Assembly: GCF_036634175.1 (NCBI RefSeq)
Contig: NZ_JAZIFX010000001.1
Coordinates: 7,316,001-7,380,000, forward strand
Source of the DNA: Streptomyces sp. P9-A2
Lineage (GTDB): Bacteria; Actinomycetota; Actinomycetes; Streptomycetales; Streptomycetaceae
Direction of reading: 5' to 3'
Length of the DNA stretch: 64,000 bases
The position numbers were made by a program, and so were the translations under genes. The number at the start of each line of letters is the position of its first letter. Position 1 is the first letter of the stretch. The notes beneath the pieces are model-generated. The model searched no databases. It had not been told where the DNA came from and worked only from the letters and a program-made list of their open reading frames with translations. Below, one piece after another: positions 7,546-15,845 of the stretch.

Positions 7546-8673
7546 TCAGCGGTCCGGTGCTCGCCACGGACTGACGATCAGCCGCAACGGCGTCGTGAGG
7601 TGCTCCGGTGCGGGGTGCGGGGTGCGGGGTGCGGGGTGCGGGAGGCCGGGGCACCGGGGCACCGGGGCGGGTTCGGGCGCCGCCGATCCGGGCTGTGGGG
7701 TGAGGACGGCGGCCACGGGTCGATCCGTCACGAGAGGGCCCGCGAGGAGGTCCGTGGAGGGGACAGGCGAGGGGTCCTCAGGGTGTTCCACCGCGGACCT
7801 CCTCGCGGCAGCACGCCCCGCCGGACCCGGCGCGGCGTGCTCCTGCCGGTCCGGGCGTGGTGTCGCCCGGGCCAGGAGGAGCACACCCCACGCCGCGAGC
7901 GCCGCGCCGGCCAGTGCCGGCAGCACCCCCGCCGGGCCGCCCCGGAACCGTTCGCCGAGCAGGCAGAGTCCGATCACCGCGGCGGCCACCGGGTTCGCCA
8001 GGGTCACCACCGCGAGAGGGGCGCCCAGTCCGCTGCGGTAGGCGGTCTGGGACAGCAGCAGCCCTCCGGCCGCGAACACGGCGACGAGCAGAACCACCCC
8101 GATCACCCGGACGTCGAGCAGCGGACCCGAGCGGTCCGTCACGGCCACCGTCACGGCCTGGGTGAGCGCCGAAGCCACCCCGGAGGCGATGCCCGACGCG
8201 GTCGCGTGCCGCAGTCCGGGCCGGACGCCCGGCCGCGCCAGTACGCCGATCAGGGCGGCCGTGGCGGCCGCGACCAGCAGTGCCTCGGCCATGGACAGTG
8301 TGTCGTCCGGTGCAGGCCCCGACGCGGTGACCAGGATCGCCGCGAGACCGGCGAGGGTGAACGCCGTGCCCCGCCACTCCATCCGGCCCACCCGCCGTCC
8401 CGCGACCCACGCCCCCATCGGCACGGCCGCCACCAGCGTGAGCGCGCCGAGCGGCTGGACCACGGTCAGCGGGCCGTACGCGAGCGCCACGACGTGCAGC
8501 AGCGCGCCCGAGGCGTTCAGCACGACCGTCCACCACCAGGCGCCGCTGCCCAGCAGCCGCAGCGCACCGGTGCCGGGGGACCGTGACGCCAGTCGTTCCT
8601 GGGCGACCGCGGCAGCCGCGTAGGCGACGGCGGAGACGAGGGACAGGGCGACGGCGACGAGGACCGCGCTCAT
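7546..8673 (-). CDS. DMT-superfamily (EamA/NIPA-like) transporter
   Basis: This 375-residue protein starts at ATG 8673, overlapping the stop of the small gene upstream. The first ~285 residues hold nine or ten membrane segments in the DMT pattern, with the signature loops GPLTVVQPLGALTLVAAVP and AVVTLANPVAAAVIGL in the two half-repeats. Proteins of this type export or import small metabolites, amines or divalent cations; the substrate cannot be predicted. The last ~90 residues are a cytoplasmic Pro/Arg-rich tail partly encoded by a 7-bp repeat, unlike the conserved part. It forms an operon with the 83-residue gene before it and faces the TetR gene across the operator array. Confidence 0.8.
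   Translation of the reverse strand: MSAVLVAVALSLVSAVAYAAAAVAQERLASRSPGTGALRLLGSGAWWWTVVLNASGALLHVVALAYGPLTVVQPLGALTLVAAVPMGAWVAGRRVGRMEWRGTAFTLAGLAAILVTASGPAPDDTLSMAEALLVAAATAALIGVLARPGVRPGLRHATASGIASGVASALTQAVTVAVTDRSGPLLDVRVIGVVLLVAVFAAGGLLLSQTAYRSGLGAPLAVVTLANPVAAAVIGLCLLGERFRGGPAGVLPALAGAALAAWGVLLLARATPRPDRQEHAAPGPAGRAAARRSAVEHPEDPSPVPSTDLLAGPLVTDRPVAAVLTPQPGSAAPEPAPVPRCPGLPHPAPRTPHPAPEHLTTPLRLIVSPWRAPDR
7610..7642. repeat. 7-bp tandem repeat (GCGGGGT)
   Basis: Four full copies and one partial copy of GCGGGGT lie inside the 3' end of the transporter gene. Seven bases is not a multiple of three, so any change in copy number would shift the frame of the last ~30 codons. Confidence 0.9.
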
Positions 8674-8921
8674 CGGCGCACCCCCACGAGTTTCTCGCCC
8701 CCGGCCCTCGCCTCGTTGGTCTGCTCGGCCTCGTCGCTCTTCGCCGGCACGGTGGGCGCGCTCGGAGGCCGGCGGGCCGGGTGCGGGAGGCGCAGGACCG
8801 CGAGGGCGGTGCCGAGCAGGAGCTCACGCAGGAGGGGTGGGCGCGCCGGGGCACCGGACGCCGACGGTGCGTCGGGCCTCGCCGGCGGCGGCTCGCTCGG
8901 TGGCTCGCTGCGGGCATTCAT
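8670..8921 (-). CDS. Small protein of unknown function, coupled to the transporter
   Basis: The gene encodes 83 residues from ATG 8921, behind a G-rich ribosome-binding site. The N-terminus is Pro/Ala/Ser-rich. A short hydrophobic segment (LLRELLLGTALAVLRLP) near the middle could anchor it, and the C-terminus is charged (KSDEAEQTNEARAGG). No family is recognised. The TGA stop overlaps the ATG of the transporter gene in an ATGA junction, strong evidence that this frame is translated. Longer in-frame extensions upstream run into the operator array and are unlikely. Confidence 0.6.
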   Translation of the reverse strand: MNARSEPPSEPPPARPDAPSASGAPARPPLLRELLLGTALAVLRLPHPARRPPSAPTVPAKSDEAEQTNEARAGGEKLVGVRR

Positions 8922-9035
8922 CCCCCGGCCCTTTCGCCGACGCTGGTTCTGAGGTGGTGCTGGTGGCAGTGGTGTCGGCAGGAGCGCGCGGTGGTGCCGG
9001 CCCTCACCGGTGCGGGGCTCATTCGAAACGCATTC

Positions 9036-9159
9036 GTACCGATATGAGCCCGCACTGAGTGCGAGCCCGCGCTGAGTACGAGTGCGTACCGATACGAGCC
9101 CGTACCGATACGAGTGAGTATCGGTACGCGAGTGTACCGATACGGAGCCGTTCCGGTAC
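9036..9159. promoter_or_regulatory. Tandem operator array on a 16-bp period
   Basis: The 10-bp unit GTACCGATAC, or its reverse complement GTATCGGTAC, starts at 9086, 9102, 9118 and 9134; a weaker GTTCCGGTAC starts at 9150. All are exactly 16 bp apart. The copies at 9118 and 9134 form a perfect inverted repeat with a 6-base spacer. An outlying GTACCGATAT lies at 9036, and degenerate CTGAGTRCGAG units lie between. The array fills the divergent intergenic region between the transporter operon and the TetR gene and is the obvious candidate binding site for that repressor. Confidence 0.8.
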
Positions 9160-9245
9160 ACTCACGTATCGATGAGTAGGGGACGCAGGCGCACGGGCGA
9201 GCCGGCACCCCGGAGGACCTGTCCCAGGAGCGAGGAGTCGAGCCG

Positions 9246-9860
9246 ATGACGTCGCAGGCCGCGGACCAGCCGGAACCGGTCGGCAGTTCGCGCCGCTCCA
9301 AGATCACGCCCGAGCGTGAGCAGGAGTTCTTCGACGCGGTCCTGGAACAGATCCGTGAGTGCGGCTACGACGCCGTCACCATGGACGGGGTCGCGGCCCG
9401 GACACGGTGCAGCAAGTCCACGCTGTACCGGCAGTGGCAGACCAAGCCCCGGTTCGTCGCCGCGGCCCTGCGCTCCAGCGGGCAGACGCGCTTCACCGGC
9501 ATCGACACCGGCACTCTCGCGGGGGACCTGCGCGAGGCCGCCCGGAGCGCGAGCGCGTGGTCGGCGGAGGGCACCTCGCTGCTACAGGCACTAGGGCACG
9601 CGGTCACGCAGGACCCGGAACTGGCCCAGGCGCTGCGCGAAGCACTGGTCGAACCGGAGATCGCCGCTCTGAAATCGATCCTGTGGCGTGGGGCCGAACG
9701 CGGTGAGGTTTCCGCGGAGAACCCGGCGCTGGAGTACATCCCGGCCCAGTTCTTCGGGGTGCTGCGGGTGCGGCCCCTCCTGGAGGGACAGAACGCCGAT
9801 CCGGACTATCTGCTCCGGTTCGTCGAGGCCGCCGTACTGCCGGTACTCGGCCTCGAATAA
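9246..9860 (+). CDS. TetR-family transcriptional regulator
   Basis: This is a 204-residue protein with an ATG start. Residues ~20-70 form the TetR DNA-binding domain (REQEFFDAVLEQIRECGYDA, then SKSTLYRQWQTK as recognition helix). The rest is helical, resembling the TetR_C_11/AcrR ligand-binding type (ALREALVEPEIAALKSILWR). Such proteins dimerise, bind palindromic operators and release them on ligand binding. The palindrome array directly upstream suggests it represses itself and the divergent transporter operon; that is inferred from layout. Confidence 0.9.
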   Translation: MTSQAADQPEPVGSSRRSKITPEREQEFFDAVLEQIRECGYDAVTMDGVAARTRCSKSTLYRQWQTKPRFVAAALRSSGQTRFTGIDTGTLAGDLREAARSASAWSAEGTSLLQALGHAVTQDPELAQALREALVEPEIAALKSILWRGAERGEVSAENPALEYIPAQFFGVLRVRPLLEGQNADPDYLLRFVEAAVLPVLGLE

Positions 9861-9939
9861 GACCAGGTACCGCCGTTCCCGGACGACCGGGCGGCGACCT
9901 GACCGCGCCGCACCGTGGGGACGGGGGCGGCGCACCAGC

Positions 9940-9984
9940 GGCCGGTTGGGGTTCCCCTTGAGCGGAGGAGAGCCCCACCCGGCC
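9940..9984. terminator. Probable hairpin terminator between convergent genes
   Basis: An imperfect stem pairs GGCCGG...GGGG (9940-9951) with CCCC...CCGGCC (9973-9984) around a loop of about 20 bases. It lies between the stops of the TetR gene and the DUF2510 gene. Confidence 0.45.
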
Positions 9985-10022
9985 GTCTTCCCGGCGGGGC
10001 GGGGGAGGACGTCGCGGTGGGC

Positions 10023-11033
10023 TCAGACGTCCTGGCCGTTGCCGCGGCCGCTGCCCTCCGCCTTCTCTATGCCCTTGGTGATGTCGTCGAGGACGGACTG
10101 CTTCTGGTCGGTGTCCAGACCGAAGCGGATGACGACCATCTGCTCGGGCTGCGCGGGGGAGGGGAAGGCCAGCGACTGGACGTACCCGTCGGAGCCCTTG
10201 CTGGTGACCGCCTTCCAGCGCACCAGGTAGCCCTTCTGCCCGGCGACGGTCACCGCCTTGGACTCGAGGACCTCGTGCGAGCTGATCCTCCCGTAGGAAT
10301 CGCCGCCGTACGACTCCTCGGCGTTGGCGGAGATGTCCGCCTTGGCGACCGCCTCCGCGGTGGAGCCGCGGGTGCCGAGGGCCGGTGCCGGTGCCGAGTA
10401 CGCGCCGCCCTTGGTGCAGGTGCTGGAGGCGTTGCCGGGGCAGTCGTACGTGTCCTCCGACATGATCTGGGCGCCCACCTGGCCCTCCTGGCCGTACCAG
10501 CCGTCCGGGATGGGCAGGCTGATTCCACTCAGCCCGTCGGTCACCGACCCGCTCTCGACCCGCGGCGGCTCAGAGGTGTCCGAGTCGGGGTCCTCCTCGC
10601 CCGGACCGCCCTCGGGACCTCCTCCCGGGCCCCCGTCCCGTCCGCCCGGCGCCTGCGAGGCGGTGGAACTGTCGCTCCCGCCGTCGTCGGTCAGCGCGTA
10701 CACGCCGGCCCCGATGCTCGCCAGCACCGCGACGGCCGCCGCCACGGCTATTCCGATGCGCAGCCCGCGCCCCCGGCCGGAGCCCGGACCGGACTGCACG
10801 ACCCCGGGATACCCGGGATACCCGGGATGCGCCGGGTAGGCGGGGTACACCGGTGGGGCCGGATACGCCGGTCCGGCGGCCGTGACCGGTGCGGGAAGCT
10901 CCCAGGCGGGTGCCGATCCCGTCGGCCGGACCTGGTCCGTCCAGGCAGTACCGTCCCACCAGCGCTCGGTGGCCGGTCCGTCATTCGTCTGCCCGGGGTC
11001 GGGATACCACCCGGGAGGAGTCGCCTGCGTCAT
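10023..11033 (-). CDS. DUF2510-domain membrane-anchored protein
   Basis: This 336-residue protein starts at ATG 11033. Residues ~5-45 are a DUF2510 domain (PPGWYPDPGQTNDGPATERW, then WDGTAWTDQ). A Pro/Tyr/Gly-rich stretch and one membrane helix (IGIAVAAAVAVLASIGAGVY) follow near residue 100. Next come a Gly/Glu/Asp-rich spacer and an extracytoplasmic domain of about 170 residues (ISLPIPDGWYGQ, then KGYLVRWKAVTSKGSDGYVQ). Streptomyces have many proteins of this plan with no known function. It is monocistronic and convergent with the TetR gene. The codons for PGYPGYPG come from a short repeat. Confidence 0.8.
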   Translation of the reverse strand: MTQATPPGWYPDPGQTNDGPATERWWDGTAWTDQVRPTGSAPAWELPAPVTAAGPAYPAPPVYPAYPAHPGYPGYPGVVQSGPGSGRGRGLRIGIAVAAAVAVLASIGAGVYALTDDGGSDSSTASQAPGGRDGGPGGGPEGGPGEEDPDSDTSEPPRVESGSVTDGLSGISLPIPDGWYGQEGQVGAQIMSEDTYDCPGNASSTCTKGGAYSAPAPALGTRGSTAEAVAKADISANAEESYGGDSYGRISSHEVLESKAVTVAGQKGYLVRWKAVTSKGSDGYVQSLAFPSPAQPEQMVVIRFGLDTDQKQSVLDDITKGIEKAEGSGRGNGQDV

Positions 11034-11455
11034 GCCCCCACCGTATGAGGCGTCGGTGAAAGAGGGATGAGAGAGGTCCGTAAGTTCGGAGTCCGAGGTT
11101 TCGCGGGCCACGGGTGCGTGCCCCGTGAGCGTGCCCGGCTCTCGGCCCTCGGCCCCCGGCCTTCGCCCCCCCGGCTCCCGGCCCCCGGCCCCCGGGAACC
11201 GGGATGTCCGGGCGGCCCTCCGACTCGTCTCCGCCCCAGCCCCTGTCCCTGCCGAAAAGATCCGACACTCCATCACTTTTCCTCCCCTTGACAGGTGTTG
11301 ACCGTCGGGTCCCTGATGAGAGGCAGGGTGCGTCGACCCCCGTACCCGGTGTCACCCGTCACGGCAAGAGCCCGGCCGGTACCGCTCCGTCGGAGCCCTC
11401 GGAGGACTACGCTCGACGCCGGTACGTCGTTCGGACGACTTGGGGAGGCAGCGCA

Positions 11456-14164
11456 ATGACGGAGGTGCGGCCCACGGCCTCGGCCTCTCTCTGGGAGCGG
11501 GAAGAGGAGGTCGCCGCCATCACCGCGGTGGTCGACACCCTGTGCGCGGACCGTTCCTCGCCCGGCAGCCTGCTGGTGCTGCGGGGTGAGTCGGGGCTGG
11601 GCAAGACCGCGCTGCTCGCCGAGACCCGGCGCATCGCCGAACAGCGCGGCTGCACCGTGTGGTCGGCCCGCGGCGGCGAGACCCTGCGCACCGTCCCGTT
11701 CAACGTCGTACGCCAGCTCCTCCAGCCCGCGCTGGTGTCGATGCTGCCGGAGGAGGCCCGCGAGTACCTCGGCGACTGGTACGACATCGCCGGCCCCGCC
11801 CTCGGCATAGCCGAGCCCGGCGACCGGCACGCCGACCCGCAGAGCGTCTGCGAGGGCCTGGTCGCCGCCGTGCGCCGGCTGGCCCGCCGGGACTGGCCGC
11901 TGGTACTGACGATCGACGACGCCCACTGGGCCGACCAGGAGACCCTGAACTGGCTCTCCACTTTCACGGAAAGCCTGGCCGATCTGCCCGTGCTCGTCGT
12001 GGTCGCCCGCCGGCCCGGCGACATCTCCGGGGTGAGCACCCGCCACCTGGACGCCGTCGCCGCCGCGACCGAGCATCCGGTCACCGTCCTCAGCGCGCTG
12101 ACCCCGCCCGCCGCGGCCGGCCTCACCCGCGCCACCCTCGGCGAGAACGCGGACGCCGCGTTCTGCCGCGAGGTGTGGGCCGTCACGGGCGGCAACCCCT
12201 ACGAGACCGTGGAACTCCTCGCCAAGGTCCAGGACAGCGAACTCGAACCCGTCGAGGCGAACGCCGGTGAACTGCGCGCGCTGAACCGCTCCGCCCGCGG
12301 CGGCGGGGTCGTCGCCCGGCTGGAAGAACTCGGCGTAGACGCCACCCGGTTCGCCTGGGCCGCCGCCATCCTCGGCAGCGGCATCACCGTCGACCTGGTG
12401 GCCGAGCTCACGACCCTCGACCACGACGACGCCGTCCGCTGCGCCGAGCGGTTGCGCAGCGACCGTATCCTCACCGACCCCGACCCCGGCACCGGCCGCA
12501 CCGGGCCCGCCGACCTCGAGTTCGTCCACCCGCTGATCGCCACCGCCGTCTACAACTCCATCCCCGACGCGCTGCGCCGCGCCATGCACGGCATCGCCGC
12601 CCGGATCGTCACCGACTCCGGACGCGGCGCCGCGTCCGCCTCCCGCCACCTCCTCGAAGTGCACCCGGACGACGACGAGGAACTCGTCCGGCAACTGCGG
12701 GACGCCGCCGGTGAACACCTCGCCGTCGGCGCCCCGGACGCCGCCCGCCGCTGCCTGGAGCGTGCCCTGGAGGAACCACCCCGCCCCGAGATCCACGCGC
12801 GCGTGCTCTACGAACTGGGCTGCGCCACCTTCCTCACCGCGCCCGCCCGGACCATCGGACATCTGCGGACCGCACTGGGCATGTCCGGCCTCGACGGGGA
12901 CGCACGGGTGGACGCCGTGGTCCGGCTCTCCCAGGCGCTGCTGCACAACAACCAGATGGAGGAGGCCGTCCGCACCGTCGACGAGGAGGCCGCACGGCTG
13001 GAGCCCGGCCCCGCCCGGATGCGGTTGCAGGCCGTGCAGTTCATGTGGGAAGGCATCCACGCCGGCGAGACCACCACTCCGGGCCGTTCCGAACGCCTCG
13101 CCACCCTCGCCGCCACCTGCACCGGCCGGGACAACTCGGAACGCGCGCTGCTCATTCTGCGCGGCTTCGACGCCATGATGCGCGGCGAGAACGCCGAAGC
13201 GGTCGCCGAGAGCAGTGACCGCGTCCTCGTCAACGGTCGCCTGGCGCCCGGCCTGGGCTGGACCGACGCCGAGTGGGGCGTCGAACTGCTGCTGATGCTG
13301 GCCAGCACATACGCCTACACCGACCGTCTCGACCGCGCCGAAAGCCTCTACAACGAGGCCCTGCGCTCCTACGAGACAGCCGGCTGGAGCGGCGGCCACC
13401 TGGTCCTCGCCCACGCCTACATCGGTCTCGCGCACCGCAGGCGGGGCCGCCTCGTGGCGGCGGAGAAGTCGCTGCGCGAATCCCTGCGTCTGGCCGAACG
13501 CGTGGGCCGCGGCCTGCCCCTGTACTGGACGGCGACCTGCAACCTGGTCGACACCCTGCTCGTCCGCGGCCATGTGGACGAGGCCTGGGAAGTCGCCGAA
13601 CGGTACGGGTTCGCGCCGCCCTACCCGTCCACCATCGTGCTGCCCGACCCCCGCTCGGTGCGCGGCAGACTGCTGCTCGCGGTCGGCCGTACGAAGGACG
13701 GCATCAACGAACTGGAGGCCGCCGAGAAGGCGGCGGCCTCCCGCGGCCACCACAACCCCGTCCATCTGTTCTGGGCCGCCGACCTCGCCCGGGTCCTCGC
13801 CGCCGAGGACCCGGCCCGTGCCGCCCGGCTCGCCGTCGAGTACCGCAGCAGGGCCGAGCGCTTCGGCACGGACACCGCCATAGGCGAGGCCCTGCGCTGC
13901 GCCGCCGCCCTGGAGACCGGCCGGCGGGCAGTGCGACTCGCCGGCCAGGCCGTCACCTACCTGGAGTCCTCACCCTGCCAGTACGAACACGCGGCGGCCC
14001 GTGTCGAGTACGGCATCCTCGCCCGCTCGCGGGCCGACCTGGAGCGGGGCCTGGCGCTCGCACGCTCCTGCGGCGCGGACGGCCTGGCCGCCCGCGCCGA
14101 GGCCGAACTGGCCACGGCGACCGGCCGGGCCCAGGGCCTGTCCGGCGGATCGAGCCGGAGGTGA
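11456..14164 (+). CDS. Large AAA/STAND ATPase, LAL-type regulator without LuxR HTH
   Basis: The gene encodes 902 residues from ATG 11456; a longer in-frame extension lacks coding bias. The N-terminal NTPase has a Walker A (GESGLGKT near residue 42) and Walker B (VLTIDDAHWAD near 155). A helical, TPR-like region follows to the C-terminus (for example LVLAHAYIGLAHRRRGRLVA and LLVRGHVDEAWEVA). This is the layout of MalT/LAL regulators, which bind an inducer and ATP, oligomerise and activate transcription. The C-terminal LuxR HTH is missing: the protein ends in ATATGRAQGLSGGSSRR, and no HTH is found in any downstream frame. It may be truncated or may act through a partner. Confidence 0.8.
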   Translation: MTEVRPTASASLWEREEEVAAITAVVDTLCADRSSPGSLLVLRGESGLGKTALLAETRRIAEQRGCTVWSARGGETLRTVPFNVVRQLLQPALVSMLPEEAREYLGDWYDIAGPALGIAEPGDRHADPQSVCEGLVAAVRRLARRDWPLVLTIDDAHWADQETLNWLSTFTESLADLPVLVVVARRPGDISGVSTRHLDAVAAATEHPVTVLSALTPPAAAGLTRATLGENADAAFCREVWAVTGGNPYETVELLAKVQDSELEPVEANAGELRALNRSARGGGVVARLEELGVDATRFAWAAAILGSGITVDLVAELTTLDHDDAVRCAERLRSDRILTDPDPGTGRTGPADLEFVHPLIATAVYNSIPDALRRAMHGIAARIVTDSGRGAASASRHLLEVHPDDDEELVRQLRDAAGEHLAVGAPDAARRCLERALEEPPRPEIHARVLYELGCATFLTAPARTIGHLRTALGMSGLDGDARVDAVVRLSQALLHNNQMEEAVRTVDEEAARLEPGPARMRLQAVQFMWEGIHAGETTTPGRSERLATLAATCTGRDNSERALLILRGFDAMMRGENAEAVAESSDRVLVNGRLAPGLGWTDAEWGVELLLMLASTYAYTDRLDRAESLYNEALRSYETAGWSGGHLVLAHAYIGLAHRRRGRLVAAEKSLRESLRLAERVGRGLPLYWTATCNLVDTLLVRGHVDEAWEVAERYGFAPPYPSTIVLPDPRSVRGRLLLAVGRTKDGINELEAAEKAAASRGHHNPVHLFWAADLARVLAAEDPARAARLAVEYRSRAERFGTDTAIGEALRCAAALETGRRAVRLAGQAVTYLESSPCQYEHAAARVEYGILARSRADLERGLALARSCGADGLAARAEAELATATGRAQGLSGGSSRR

Positions 14165-14717
14165 CCGGCGGTACCCGTCCAGCCGGGGCGAGCGGAGGCC
14201 GGCGCGTGCGGCTGCAAGGCGGAGGCGGGGAGCCGGCGACCGACGGCAACACCGCTGGGGCGCTCTGCTCGAAGGGCTTGGGGGAGGGCGAGCCGGACGC
14301 CGCGTCTGCGGGACGGTCCGCCGGGCAGGCCCCGGCCGCCGGCTCGGCCACGGCCCCGGGAGGAGAGCCGGGCAGTCGGCCCCGGTGACCCGCGGGCTCA
14401 CCGCCGACCGCGTCCCGCTCGGCCACCGGGCGCGGCGGCGCCCGCGTGTTCCCGGTGGGGCCGGCGGTGAGGGCCTGCCCGGGACGCCCGGCCGGACGCG
14501 GGTCCGCGCCCCGACCGGTGTCGGTCCACAGTGCTCCGACGACAGCGGACGCCGTCACCCAAGGAACCGCCGTCACCTCCGTCATCGGCAGGAGAGGCCC
14601 GGTCCGCTCACCGGCCGCTCTGCGGGGCAGGGCCCGCACGGCCCGCCCGCTGACAGGCCGTGGCGTCCCGTCGTCCCGGGCCCTTTCCCGCCCGTCGCCC
14701 CCTGGAGCGGCAACGCG
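14165..14717. other. Gene-free interval with a degenerate MITE-like segment
   Basis: No coding sequence is supported here. At about 14266-14316 the sequence resembles the right-hand part of the elements at 31.6 and 37.8 kb (TGCTCGAAGGGCTTGGGGGA followed by GCCGGACGCCGCG). This suggests an old, decayed copy. The rest is GC-rich, with several short palindromes that could end the flanking convergent transcripts. Confidence 0.5.
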
Positions 14718-15845
14718 TCACGACGGCCCCTCGGGCTCCTCCGCCAGCACCCGCTGGGCCGTGGCGAACGCCGAGTTGGCCGCCGGGACTCCGCAGTACA
14801 CCGCCGTCTGCAGCAGCACGGCCCCGATCTCCTCCGGGGTGAGCCCGTTGCGCCGTGCCGCGCGGACGTGCATGGCCAGTTCGTCGTAGTGGCCGTGCGC
14901 GACCAGGGCGGTGAGTGTGATCATGCTGCGTTCGCGACGACTGAGCGTCGGATCGGTCCACACCTCGCCCCAGGCATAGCGCGAGATGAAGTCCTGGAAC
15001 CGCGCCGTGAACGGCGTCTGCCGGGCCTGGGCCCGGTCCACGTGCGTGTCCCCGAGAACCTCGCGCCGTACCCGCATCCCGCTCGCCGCGTCCCCGCCGA
15101 AGTGGGCGCGCAGCGCCGTCAGTACCGCCTCCGGGCGCTCCGCCGGCGCCAGATGCGAGGCACCCGGGATCTCGACGAGACCCGCTCCCGGCACCGCGTC
15201 GGCGATCTCGCGCAGATGCGCCGGAGGCGTCGCCGGATCCTCCCGGCCGGCCACCAGCAGCGTCGGCGCCCCGATCCGTGCGAGGCGGTCCCGCAGATCG
15301 AACGCGGCCAGCGCGTCGCAGCAGGCGGCATATGCCCCGGGATCGGCGTCCCGGTGGTCGCGGACCAGCTCCGGCACCGTGAAACCGAACGTGAACCAGC
15401 GGGAGTCCGCGCTCCGCGCAAGCTCCGCGAGGCCTTCGCTCCGCACCAGCGCCGCCCGCTCCTCCCACGCCCTCGCACCGTCGAAGTGCGCCGAGGAGCA
15501 GATCACGGCCAGCGACGACACCCGCCGCGGATACCGCACGGCCAGCTCAAGACCCACCGCGCCGCCCAGCGACACCCCCGCGTAGGCGAACCGCTCGATG
15601 CCGAGGGCGTCGGCGAGCGTGATCACCAGATCCGCCAGATCACCGACGGTCGCGCCGGGGCCGATCAGCCCGGCCGCCGAACCGCCGTGTCCCGGCAGGT
15701 CCCAGCGGACCACCCGGTGCGCGGCCGACAACTCGGGCGCCACCTTGTCCCACAGGGCGTACGACGTGCCCAGCGAAGGGCCGAGCAACAGCGGGGGAGC
15801 GGAACCGGAGCCCTCGACAAGGTGGTTGAGGAGTATGTCGGTCAC
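14718..15845 (-). CDS. pcaL: 3-oxoadipate enol-lactonase / 4-carboxymuconolactone decarboxylase fusion
   Basis: This 375-residue protein starts at GTG 15845, overlapping the pcaB stop. Residues 1-250 are an alpha/beta hydrolase (lactonase) with nucleophile motif AGVSLGGAVG, Asp in VAGREDPATP and His in IPGASHLAP. Residues ~265-375 are the carboxymuconolactone decarboxylase domain (TPFTARFQDFISRYAWGEVW, then ARRNGLTPEEIGAVLLQTAVY). The fusion performs two consecutive steps of the protocatechuate branch of the beta-ketoadipate pathway, giving 3-oxoadipate. It is the last gene of the operon, and the operon order matches the known Streptomyces pca cluster. Confidence 0.95.
   Translation of the reverse strand: MTDILLNHLVEGSGSAPPLLLGPSLGTSYALWDKVAPELSAAHRVVRWDLPGHGGSAAGLIGPGATVGDLADLVITLADALGIERFAYAGVSLGGAVGLELAVRYPRRVSSLAVICSSAHFDGARAWEERAALVRSEGLAELARSADSRWFTFGFTVPELVRDHRDADPGAYAACCDALAAFDLRDRLARIGAPTLLVAGREDPATPPAHLREIADAVPGAGLVEIPGASHLAPAERPEAVLTALRAHFGGDAASGMRVRREVLGDTHVDRAQARQTPFTARFQDFISRYAWGEVWTDPTLSRRERSMITLTALVAHGHYDELAMHVRAARRNGLTPEEIGAVLLQTAVYCGVPAANSAFATAQRVLAEEPEGPS

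Noticed and set aside
9036..9159. TetR upstream repeats as a CRISPR or iteron origin
   Set aside because: Unit is a short palindrome with no spacers, no Rep or DnaA gene nearby; divergent-promoter position fits operators.
8670..9161. Longer version of the 83-residue gene reaching into the operator array
   Set aside because: The extra N-terminus is encoded by the repeated operator units and starts without a ribosome-binding site.
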